A DNA stretch of 64,000 bases from CAWCDJ01 sp963796485 (GTDB lineage: Bacteria > Acidobacteriota > Terriglobia > Bryobacterales > Bryobacteraceae): the NCBI GenBank assembly GCA_963796485.1, contig CAWCLV010000006.1:248001-312000 (forward strand). Reading direction: 5' to 3'. The notes under the pieces were generated by a model. The model had not been told where the DNA came from, ran no database searches, and saw only the letters and a program-made list of their open reading frames with translations. Shown in pieces: positions 18,551 to 26,206 of this stretch. Numbering within the stretch: position 1 is the first letter of the stretch; each line of letters starts with the position of its first letter. The position numbers and the translations under genes were made by a program.

Positions 18551-19468
18551 GTGCTGGGAATTTTGACGATCGCCGTTTTCGTGCTGGTTTCCGGCGCCAC
18601 CGCGTTGCTTGCGACGCGACGCCGGTCCAGCCGCGCACGCTCGCTCGACCGGCTGGCGTACCGGGGCGCCGCTCCGGCCGCCGCGCTGCCTTCTTCCGCG
18701 CTGATCTGGCGGGAACTGGTGAACCGGATCGGCGGGGTTCTGCCGGCCGCGCCCAGGGACCTGCCCCAAATCAAGCGCAGGATGGTGCGCGCGGGGTTTC
18801 GCAATCCCTCGGCTCCCCGCCTTTTGCGGGCTGCCCGGGTTGCCGGATGCTGCGGCCTCGGGCTGCTCGGACTGGTCTTCGCGCTGCGGTCGAAGGCCAC
18901 TCCGGACCGGGCCCTGATCGTGACGGGCGCGCTGGCGGCATTCGGGTACATGGCCCCCAACCAGTACCTCTCGTTCCGCATCGGGCAGCGGAAGCATGCC
19001 ATCCAGCGCGGGTTGCCGAACGCCCTGGATCTGATGGTGGTCTGCGTGGAATCCGGGCTCGGCATCGACCAGAGCATCATCCAGGTGGCCAAGGAACTGC
19101 AGCGGGCCCATCCGGAGATTTGCGACGAATTCACGGTGATGAACCTGGAATTGCGCGCCGGCAAGCGCCGCCCCGAGGCATTGCACAACCTGGCCGATCG
19201 CACGGGAGTCGAGGACGTCAAGAAGCTGGTGGCGGTCCTGGTGCAGACCGACCGCTTCGGGACGAGCGTGGCGCAGAGCCTGCGCGGGCATGCCGACTAT
19301 CTCCGGGTAATGGCTCGGGCTCGGGCTGAAGAGCGCGCCGCCAAGCTGGCGGTAAAACTGGTATTCCCGATCTTCTTCTGTGTTTTGCCGTCGCTGTTCA
19401 TCGTGACTGTGGGGCCGGTGATGATCCGGCTGGTTCGCGATCTGCTTCCGATGATGGAAAACCTATGA
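18551..19468 (+). CDS. tadC: TadC, inner-membrane platform protein
   Basis: 305 residues, a second GspF-domain protein: RGLPNALDLMVVCVESGLGIDQSIIQVAKEL and DVKKLVAVLVQTDRFGTSVAQSLRGHADYLR, then a last membrane segment (FFCVLPSLFIVTVGP). The start is GTG one base after the tadB stop. It is the last recognisable Tad gene of the operon. Confidence 0.9.
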   Translation: MLGILTIAVFVLVSGATALLATRRRSSRARSLDRLAYRGAAPAAALPSSALIWRELVNRIGGVLPAAPRDLPQIKRRMVRAGFRNPSAPRLLRAARVAGCCGLGLLGLVFALRSKATPDRALIVTGALAAFGYMAPNQYLSFRIGQRKHAIQRGLPNALDLMVVCVESGLGIDQSIIQVAKELQRAHPEICDEFTVMNLELRAGKRRPEALHNLADRTGVEDVKKLVAVLVQTDRFGTSVAQSLRGHADYLRVMARARAEERAAKLAVKLVFPIFFCVLPSLFIVTVGPVMIRLVRDLLPMMENL

Positions 19469-19504
19469 TCGGCCGATAAGAAAGCTGGAAAGGATACTGG
19501 CCTT

Positions 19505-19600
19505 ATGGATCAGACGATGATTCGAGTGGTAGCCGCCGGAATGGCGTTGGTCTTCGGGCTCCTGCTGTTTGTCAGGCGCCGCAACCGGAAGCCCGAATAG
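19505..19600 (+). CDS. 31-residue single-pass membrane peptide downstream of tadC
   Basis: A short frame (MDQTMIRVVAAGMALVFG, then LLLFVRRRNRKPE) with a 15-residue hydrophobic core and a strongly basic C-terminal tail. This is the layout of a small inner-membrane protein with its C-terminus in the cytosol. It lies 36 bp after tadC on the same strand. It lacks the Glu+5/Tyr+6 processing pattern expected of a Flp pilin. Function unknown. Confidence 0.5.
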   Translation: MDQTMIRVVAAGMALVFGLLLFVRRRNRKPE

Positions 19601-19654
19601 GCGGGGGCTTGGCCGCGGGTGCGGTCGAATGTAGCATAATGACCGATAGCACTC

Positions 19655-21559
19655 ATGAATCGAACAGGGGTCCGCGGGAGCCTCGGTCTGGCTTCGGCGC
19701 TGTTTCTGGCAATGCCGGCGAGCGCTGCTGCGCCGGTCACGTTCTACCAGAAGATCGCACCAATTGTCTACGAAAACTGCTCACCGTGCCACCGGCCGGG
19801 CGAGTCCGGACCGTTCTCGCTGCTCAGCTACGAGGACGTGAAGCGGCGCGCGTCGCTGGTGGCCTCCGTCACGAAGAGCCACTACATGCCGCCCTGGCTT
19901 CCGGAGAAGGGCTACGGGCATTTCTTCGAGGAGCGCCGTCTGACGGATACCCAGATCCAGTTGATTCAGGATTGGGTGCGCCAGGGGGCGCCTGCGGGGG
20001 ACCCTATGGGTGCTCCGAACCCGCCGAAGTTTTCCGGTGAATGGCAACTCGGGCAGCCGGACCTCGTGCTGCGTGCGGGCCAGCCCTACCATCTGGCGCC
20101 GGATGGCCAGGAAGTCTTCTGGAATTTCATCCTCCCGGTACCGATCACCACCAGCCGCTGGGTCAAGTCGATTGAGGTGCGGCCCGGCAACGCACGCGTA
20201 TTTCATCACGCCAACGTGATTATCGATCGCTCCCGCTCCTCCCGGCGGAAAGAGTTATCTCCGGGCGCCGGCTTCGGCGGCATGGATCTATCGGTGGAAG
20301 AAGACTCGTTCGACCCCGACGGTCACTTCCTTTCCTGGAAGCCCGGCAGCGAACCCGTGGTGGAGCCCGATGGCATGGCATGGCGCGCCGACCCCGGCAT
20401 GGACCTGATCCTCAACGTCCACATGCGCCCCGATGGCCGCGAAGAAACCGTCAGCCCCGAGATCGGCATTTATTTCACCGGTAGCCGCCGAACGCAATTC
20501 CCGTACCTGGTGCAACTCGAACGCGACGACAAAATCGATATCCCGGCGGGTGACAAGGACTTTCTCCTGTCTGACCAGATCACGATCCCGATGGATGTGA
20601 ACGTGCTCGCGGTGTACCCGCACGCGCACTATCTCGCCAGGTTGATGGAGGGCTACGCGACGCTCCCGGACGGCACCCGTAAGTGGCTGGTCCGCATTCC
20701 CAATTGGGATTTGAGCTGGCAGGGCGTTTTCCGCTACAAGGAGCCGGTGTTTCTGCCCAAAGGCAGCGTTGTTTCCATGAGCTATCACTACGACAACTCC
20801 ACTGGAAACGTGCGCAATCCGAATGACCCGCCGAAGGAAGTGACCGGCGGCAACCGGTCGATTGACGAAATGGGGCACCTCTGGCTGCAGGTTCTCCCCG
20901 TCGAGCCGGGAGATCACCGGGCCGAACTGCAGGAATCCTTCACGCGGCAGCGTTTGGAGAAACATCCGGAAGATTTCACCGCCAATTACACCATGGGCGA
21001 CGTGCTGCTGAATAAAGGCGACATCGCCGGTGCTATTTCCCACTTCGAGGTTGCCTGCAAGAGCAAGCCGACCAGCGCGGTCGGAGCTACCGAACTCGGG
21101 GTAGCGTTTTTCACGGCGAACCGGCTGCCGGAAGCCGAGGAGCAGTTCCAGCGCGCCCTCAAACTCGACCCGGGTTACACGGACGCCCGGTTCGACCTGG
21201 CCAGCGCCGAAGCCGCCGGCAGCAAATGGGACCAGGCCGCCGCCGATTTCCGGGAAGTGCTGAAAGTCCGTCCGGACGATGCCAAATCCAACGAGCACCT
21301 GGGCGAGGTCCTATTCCTTTGGGGAAACGCACTCGCGCAATCCGGCAATGATGCGGGCGCCGCCGCCAAATACCAGGAGGCCCTCCCGTTCCGGCCTTCC
21401 GATGCCGAGCTGCACGGAAGGCTCGGGGTTGCTCTGGGACGCACCGGACGATTCGCCGAAGCCGAAAAGGAGTTGCAGACGTGTTTGCAGCTCAATCCTA
21501 CGCTGGAGCCGGCGAAAGCGGCACTCCGCGTGGTACAGGAACGGCTCCAGGGAAAGTAG
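19655..21559 (+). CDS. Secreted c-type haem / copper-monooxygenase-like / TPR protein
   Basis: 634 residues. A signal peptide is followed by a cytochrome c-like segment with the haem motif CSPCH (C42, C45, H46) and MPPWLPEKGYGHF. The middle part has histidine motifs FHHANVIID, NVHMRPDG and YPHAHYLARLMEG, resembling copper type II ascorbate-dependent monooxygenase domains. The C-terminal 180 residues are TPR repeats (ASAEAAGSKWDQAAADFREVLK, LGVALGRTGRFAEAEKEL). Proteins of this layout are characteristic of Solibacter-type acidobacteria. The substrate is unknown, and the haem may only transfer electrons. Confidence 0.8.
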   Translation: MNRTGVRGSLGLASALFLAMPASAAAPVTFYQKIAPIVYENCSPCHRPGESGPFSLLSYEDVKRRASLVASVTKSHYMPPWLPEKGYGHFFEERRLTDTQIQLIQDWVRQGAPAGDPMGAPNPPKFSGEWQLGQPDLVLRAGQPYHLAPDGQEVFWNFILPVPITTSRWVKSIEVRPGNARVFHHANVIIDRSRSSRRKELSPGAGFGGMDLSVEEDSFDPDGHFLSWKPGSEPVVEPDGMAWRADPGMDLILNVHMRPDGREETVSPEIGIYFTGSRRTQFPYLVQLERDDKIDIPAGDKDFLLSDQITIPMDVNVLAVYPHAHYLARLMEGYATLPDGTRKWLVRIPNWDLSWQGVFRYKEPVFLPKGSVVSMSYHYDNSTGNVRNPNDPPKEVTGGNRSIDEMGHLWLQVLPVEPGDHRAELQESFTRQRLEKHPEDFTANYTMGDVLLNKGDIAGAISHFEVACKSKPTSAVGATELGVAFFTANRLPEAEEQFQRALKLDPGYTDARFDLASAEAAGSKWDQAAADFREVLKVRPDDAKSNEHLGEVLFLWGNALAQSGNDAGAAAKYQEALPFRPSDAELHGRLGVALGRTGRFAEAEKELQTCLQLNPTLEPAKAALRVVQERLQGK

Positions 21560-21599
21560 GGCCGGCCTTAGTAGACCGTGAGGGATCGGGCCGCGTTTT

Positions 21600-22958
21600 C
21601 TAGCGCGTGATGATGGTCGCCTCGACGTTCATGCCCGGCCGCAGCACGATCCCGGGCGGCAGGTGGTCGAAGGTGATCTTCACCGGAATCCGCTGGACCA
21701 CTTTCACGAAGTTGCCGGTGGCGTTTTCCGGCGGGAGCAGGCTGGTGATGGCCCCGGAGGCGCCGGCGATCGAGTTCACACGGCCCTGGATGGTGGTGTC
21801 GTACGTGTCCACGTGAACCTCGGCCGGGTCCCCGGGCCGGACGTGCGCCAGTTGCGTCTCCTTGAAATTCGCCGTGACCCATACATCCTGAAGCGGCACG
21901 AGTGCCATCAGCTCCTGGCCGGGCTGGACCACCTGCCCCGGTTCCGCGTGTTTATCCGTGACTTCGCCGGTGACCGGTGCGGGGATCCTGGTATACCCCA
22001 GGTCGAGTTGCGCGGCGCGCAGGTTGGCGCGCGCCTGCTCGATGGCCGCCTTGGCCGAATTGGCTTCGGCCTCGCTCACATGGACCTGCTGCTGGTTGGC
22101 TTTGGATTGCTGCAGCGCGGCGCGGGCCTGGCCTACCTTCGATGCGGCTGCCTGCGCATTGGCGCGCGCATTCTGGGCGGCTTGCCGCGCTGAGTTCAAT
22201 TGCTGCCGGGCGGAGGTCAGTTGGGCGGCGGCGACGCGCGCGGCAGCCACATAGGAATCGAACTCCAGCTTCGAGATCTCCTGCTTGGCGGCCAGCGGGC
22301 GCATCCGGTCGAGATCGGCCTGGGCTTTGCTATTGTTGGCCTCGGCCTGCGCCACGTTGGCATGCGCCGCGCTCACCTCCGAAGTTGCCGCCTGCGTGGC
22401 GGCCACTTGCGCCGCCCTGGCCTGCGCTTGCGCCGTAGTCAGAGCGGCCTGGGCTCCGGCGGTGCCGCTGGTCGTGGTCGCCTGCGTGAGCGGCACGTTC
22501 ACCTGGGCGGCGTTGGCTTTCGCGATCGCCGCGTCCAGCGCCGCCTGAGTCTGCTGCACGCGGGTTTCGTAATCGCTCGGGTCCAGAATCACGATCGTCT
22601 GGCCCTTCTCCACATGCTGGTTATCATTGACCAGCACCTGCAAAATGTGGCCGGAAACCCGGGGCGAAATCGGAACGATGTGGCCGTCCACCGTAGCATC
22701 GTCAGTGGATTCGCGGTTCCGGCCGTGCCACCAGAACCACAGTCCGACGCTCAGGGCAATTACGCCCAGAATGATCGCCCAGCGAACCAGGCCCCTCTTC
22801 CTGGCCGGGGTCTCGGGCGGGGTGGCGGGCTCGACGGAAGGCTCCTGTTCCAGGGGCTCCACTTCACGGTCTACGTCACCCCTCCGAGGCACGGGATGGA
22901 GATTGCAAGCGCCCTGCCACTTGCCCCCCCGTCGAAGCGAAAAGCGTGAATCCGGCAT
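21600..22958 (-). CDS. HlyD/EmrA-type periplasmic adaptor protein
   Basis: About 452 residues. After a Pro/Glu-rich cytoplasmic segment comes a membrane anchor (AIILGVIALSVGLWFWW), the lipoyl half-motif VDGHIVPISPRVSGHILQVLVNDNQ, a long Ala/Gln-rich coiled coil, the second lipoyl half (GYTRIPAPVTGEVTDKHAEPGQVV) and a beta-barrel. This is the EmrA layout for MFS-linked export. No exporter or outer-membrane channel gene is adjacent. The start is uncertain: ATG 22958 is only 3 bp from the divergent msrB start, and the first 35 residues look non-coding, so GTG 22862 is plausible. Confidence 0.85.
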   Translation of the reverse strand: MPDSRFSLRRGGKWQGACNLHPVPRRGDVDREVEPLEQEPSVEPATPPETPARKRGLVRWAIILGVIALSVGLWFWWHGRNRESTDDATVDGHIVPISPRVSGHILQVLVNDNQHVEKGQTIVILDPSDYETRVQQTQAALDAAIAKANAAQVNVPLTQATTTSGTAGAQAALTTAQAQARAAQVAATQAATSEVSAAHANVAQAEANNSKAQADLDRMRPLAAKQEISKLEFDSYVAAARVAAAQLTSARQQLNSARQAAQNARANAQAAASKVGQARAALQQSKANQQQVHVSEAEANSAKAAIEQARANLRAAQLDLGYTRIPAPVTGEVTDKHAEPGQVVQPGQELMALVPLQDVWVTANFKETQLAHVRPGDPAEVHVDTYDTTIQGRVNSIAGASGAITSLLPPENATGNFVKVVQRIPVKITFDHLPPGIVLRPGMNVEATIITR

Positions 22959-22961
22959 CAA

Positions 22962-23555
22962 ATGAGCGTGTTTCGGGAAATCGGCGGCGCCGGTGTGTCT
23001 CGCAGGGCCATGCTCATCACGCCGGTTGCGTTTGCCGGATGGCTGGCGCTCTCGAATCGCCGGGAACGGCCGCTGCCGGATGCGAGGATGAACGGATCGG
23101 GACCGCGGGTCCGGATTGCGATCTTTTCCGATCGAGGGGAACGGAAGGGAACTATAGAAATGAACAAGATCGAAAAAAGCGATGCCGAATGGCAGAAGGA
23201 ACTCACTCCCGAGGAATTCGCGGTGGCGCGGAAGAAGGGGACCGAACGCGCGTTTACGGGCCGGTATTGGGATAACCACGAACCAGGGGTTTACCGCTGC
23301 GCCTGCTGCGGGACCGAGCTGTTCCGGTCGGATGAGAAGTACGACTCGGGATCGGGCTGGCCGAGCTTCTGGGCGCCGGCAGCCGCGGAAAACGTACGAA
23401 CCGAGACGGATCGCACCCTGTTTATGGACCGGACGGAGGTGCTTTGCAGCAAGTGCGACGCTCATCTGGGCCATGTCTTTCCGGACGGTCCGGAGCCTAC
23501 GGGCGAACGTTTTTGCATCAACTCCGCGGCGCTGCGGTTCGATAAAAAGAAGTAG
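22962..23555 (+). CDS. msrB: Peptide-methionine (R)-S-oxide reductase with Tat-like leader
   Basis: The 130-residue C-terminal part is a complete MsrB: zinc CxxC pairs in YRCACCG and CSKCDAHLGHVF, SGSGWPSFW, and the catalytic Cys in RFCINS (Cys185 of 197). It is preceded by about 65 residues that read as a twin-arginine-like signal (VSRRAMLITPVAFAGWLAL) and a linker. Possible starts are ATG 22962, GTG 22995 (giving MSRRAMLITP) and ATG 23160 (cytosolic form, AAGGGA upstream). The in-frame leader suggests an exported enzyme that repairs oxidised methionine in the envelope. Confidence 0.88.
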   Translation: MSVFREIGGAGVSRRAMLITPVAFAGWLALSNRRERPLPDARMNGSGPRVRIAIFSDRGERKGTIEMNKIEKSDAEWQKELTPEEFAVARKKGTERAFTGRYWDNHEPGVYRCACCGTELFRSDEKYDSGSGWPSFWAPAAAENVRTETDRTLFMDRTEVLCSKCDAHLGHVFPDGPEPTGERFCINSAALRFDKKK

Positions 23556-23601
23556 CGTGCCGCACCGCGGCCTGCCGGGGTGTCGTAAATTAAAAAGAAC
23601 T

Positions 23602-24996
23602 ATGTGGATGCGAGCGGCTGTTTGCACGGCCGTACTGGGCTTCGGCGCGCTGGTGTGTCCTGCCGCACCGAAACCGGCGGACTGGGTACCGGTGCGCTGG
23701 CCTTGGACGGACGCCGCATCGCTTGACCTGCTGGCAGGAACCCCGGTCAACTGCCTGCTGCTCGAAAACTACACGGCCGATTTTGCGGCGGCGGCCGCGG
23801 CGCGGGGAATCGTCACGCTCGCGGTGCTCGGGCCGGGCGCGGAGCCTGCGGCTGCATCCGAAGCGCTCACCGCGAAGGTGACGGGAATCGCGCTCGAGGG
23901 TGACTATCCGGAGCCCGCGGCCTCCGCCGTCAGGCAGTCGGCAGGGACCGCCCCGGTGGTCGAGATCACGGCGCGAAATCGCATTCCGCTCGGTTCGCAG
24001 GCGCCCATTCTGGCTACGTATCAGGGTGTCTGGCCGGGCGTGGCCGTTCAGGAGAACGGCGGAACGCGGGCGGGTCCGAGCGGCTCGGCGTGGATCGATA
24101 CCAATACCGGGTTCATCCGTGCCGTGAGGGCGTGGGGCGATGCCGCCGTCTGGGTCGCCAACCGTCCGCCGGCCCACACCGTCATTCCCGCAGCGCGCTA
24201 TTTGCAGGCAATCGCCGACGCAGCCGCTTCGGGCGCGCGCTGGGTGGTGGCGTTCGACCCCGATTTTGCGGTGCGGTTGCACAAGCGGGATGCCGATGCG
24301 ATGAGCGACTGGCGCCGCATGACGCAATTGCTGGCGTACTTCGAGGCCCACAAGGAGTGGCGCGGGATGCGGGAGTACGGCATGCTCGCCATCGTTCAGG
24401 ATCCGGCCAAGGGCGGCCTGCTTTCCGGCGGAATCCTGGACATGATCGCGGTGAAGCACACTCCCGTGCGGGCCATCCCCAGGCAGCACCTCAGCGCGGA
24501 GGCGCTCGCCGGGGCCACCATGGCGGTGGACGTGGATGCGGAAGCGCTCACGCCCGGCGAAAAAGACGTGCTGAAGGCGTTCGCCCGCTCCGGCGGAATG
24601 GTGCTGACCGGACCGCCGGGCTGGAAAGACGCGCGCCCCGACGGCAACCGCATCACGCTCGACCAAAAGGAACTGGACCGGCTGAACGACATCTGGCACG
24701 ACGTGAACTCGATGATCGGCCGGCGCAATTTAGGGGTGAGGCTGTTCAACGTGTCATCGATGCTCTCCAACCTGCTCACGGCGCCGGACGGCAAAACGGT
24801 GGTGCTGCATCTGGTGAATTACTCGGATTATCCGGTGGAGAACGTGACGGTTCATTTCATGGGGAAGTTCAGCCGCGCCACGCTGCTCACACCGGAAGGC
24901 TCGGAGAAGAAGCTGGAAATCTACCCGACTGAGGACGGAGGGGGTGTGGACCTGGACAAGGTCGCGGTCTGCGCCACCGTCAGACTGGAGCAATAG
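23602..24996 (+). CDS. Secreted hypothetical protein, glycosidase-like architecture
   Basis: 464 residues with a signal peptide (MWMRAAVCTAVLGFGALVCPAAP). The middle contains TNTGFIRAVRAWGD and WVVAFDPDFAVRL. The second half resembles the beta-galactosidase-trimerisation/GATase-like plus C-terminal beta domain of large secreted glycosidases (DVDAEALTPGEKDVLKAFARSGGMVLTGPP; VLHLVNYSDYPVENVTV). I see no certain catalytic pair, so enzyme activity is not claimed. It is followed 1 bp later by the DUF362 gene, suggesting cotranscription. Confidence 0.7.
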   Translation: MWMRAAVCTAVLGFGALVCPAAPKPADWVPVRWPWTDAASLDLLAGTPVNCLLLENYTADFAAAAAARGIVTLAVLGPGAEPAAASEALTAKVTGIALEGDYPEPAASAVRQSAGTAPVVEITARNRIPLGSQAPILATYQGVWPGVAVQENGGTRAGPSGSAWIDTNTGFIRAVRAWGDAAVWVANRPPAHTVIPAARYLQAIADAAASGARWVVAFDPDFAVRLHKRDADAMSDWRRMTQLLAYFEAHKEWRGMREYGMLAIVQDPAKGGLLSGGILDMIAVKHTPVRAIPRQHLSAEALAGATMAVDVDAEALTPGEKDVLKAFARSGGMVLTGPPGWKDARPDGNRITLDQKELDRLNDIWHDVNSMIGRRNLGVRLFNVSSMLSNLLTAPDGKTVVLHLVNYSDYPVENVTVHFMGKFSRATLLTPEGSEKKLEIYPTEDGGGVDLDKVAVCATVRLEQ

Positions 24997-24997
24997 C

Positions 24998-26116
24998 ATG
25001 ACCCGCAGAGAATGGCTCGCGATGATCAGCGCCGCGCCGCTCCTCAAAGGGGCGGAGACGGCGCCGGCCTCGCCCGTCGCGATTGGCAAATGCGCTTCGT
25101 ACGACGACGACGTCACCGCGAAGCTGGCAACCCTGTTCGACCAATTGGGGGGCATCGAGAAACTGGTCCGCAACAAGACCGTGACCGTCAAGGTCAACAT
25201 GACCGGGAGCCCGGGGCAGCGCTTCCAGGGCAAGGCCCCGGCCATCACGCATTACACGCATCCGAAAGTATTGGGCGCGGCCGCGTACCTGATGGGTAAG
25301 GCCGGCGCGAAGCGGATCCGTTTCGTCGAGAGCGCCTGGGCCACCTCCGGGCCGCTCGAGGAAGTAATGCTCGATTCGGGCTGGAACGTGCGGACGCTGC
25401 AATCGGCCGCGCCGGGAGTCGAGTTCGAGAACACCAACGCGCGGGGCAAGGGAAAGACGTACTCGCGGTTCAAGGTCCCGGGGAATCCCTACATGTACCC
25501 GGCGTACGACCTGAACCATGCGTACGAGGACACGGACGTCTACGTCAGTATGGCCAAGCTGAAGAACCATGCGACTTGCGGCGTGACGCTCTCTTTGAAA
25601 AATCTCTTCGGCACCCTTCCCGCTTCCATCTACGGAGACGATGCCGGAGCGAACGAGCCGAATGAGAACCCGACCAGCGGCAGGGTCCGCGTGGGGCACG
25701 ACGGCAAGCGGCAGCCCTCGAAATCGGCGCCGCAGGAACTGCATTTTGGAGCCAACCACGACCCCGGTTACCGCGTCCCGCACATTGTGGCGGACCTGGC
25801 GGCGTCGCGGCCGATTCACCTGGCGATCATCGACGGGGTGGAATCCGTGGCGGGCGGCGAAGGGCCGTGGGTTCGCGGAATTCGGACCGTCAAGCCGCAG
25901 GTGCTCCTCGCCGGCCTCAACCCCGTTTGCACGGATGCGGTGGCGACCGCGGTGATGGGCTACAACCCGCGTGCCGCGCGCGGGACGGCGCCGTTCCGCA
26001 CCTGCGACAACACTCTCGCGCTGGCCGAAGCTCACGGGGTCGGGACGACCGACCTGAAGCGGATCGACGTGCGCGGAGTGGCGATCGAATCGGCCATGTA
26101 CCGGTTCGAAGCGTGA
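24998..26116 (+). CDS. DUF362 domain protein with Tat-like signal
   Basis: 372 residues. The start MTRREWLAMISAAPLL is twin-arginine-like. The body has DUF362 features: VTVKVNMTGSPGQRF, VYVSMAKLKNHATCGVTLSLKNLFG (the conserved KxHxxxG-type region), HIVADLAASRPIHLAIIDGVESV and LAGLNPVCTDAVATAVMGYNP. DUF362 proteins are of unsettled function; some carry Fe-S clusters, but no cysteine cluster is seen here. TGGAG lies about seven bases before the ATG. Confidence 0.85.
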   Translation: MTRREWLAMISAAPLLKGAETAPASPVAIGKCASYDDDVTAKLATLFDQLGGIEKLVRNKTVTVKVNMTGSPGQRFQGKAPAITHYTHPKVLGAAAYLMGKAGAKRIRFVESAWATSGPLEEVMLDSGWNVRTLQSAAPGVEFENTNARGKGKTYSRFKVPGNPYMYPAYDLNHAYEDTDVYVSMAKLKNHATCGVTLSLKNLFGTLPASIYGDDAGANEPNENPTSGRVRVGHDGKRQPSKSAPQELHFGANHDPGYRVPHIVADLAASRPIHLAIIDGVESVAGGEGPWVRGIRTVKPQVLLAGLNPVCTDAVATAVMGYNPRAARGTAPFRTCDNTLALAEAHGVGTTDLKRIDVRGVAIESAMYRFEA

Positions 26117-26199
26117 AAGGTGGCGCGGACCTCCCGGCCGGCGCGTTTTTGAGTTTTTTTGATTTTAAAACCGGGCAGGCCGGGAGGCCTGCCCCACCG
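26117..26199. repeat. REP-like palindrome pair (copy 3, with a decayed partner)
   Basis: The clear copy is GGGCAGGCC-GGGA-GGCCTGCCC at 26173-26195. About 50 bp upstream (26117-26142) lies a decayed copy in the opposite orientation, with CCTCCCGGCC at its core. Between them is an AT-rich tail (TTTTTTTGATTTTAAAACC). The unit ends only 12 bp before the S9 peptidase start, so it must lie in that gene's leader. Confidence 0.65.
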
Positions 26200-26206
26200 G
26201 AACATT

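Noticed and set aside
19505..19600. Flp pilin for the Tad system
   Set aside because: It is too short and lacks the Glu+5/Tyr+6 cleavage-site pattern; listed instead as an unassigned membrane peptide.
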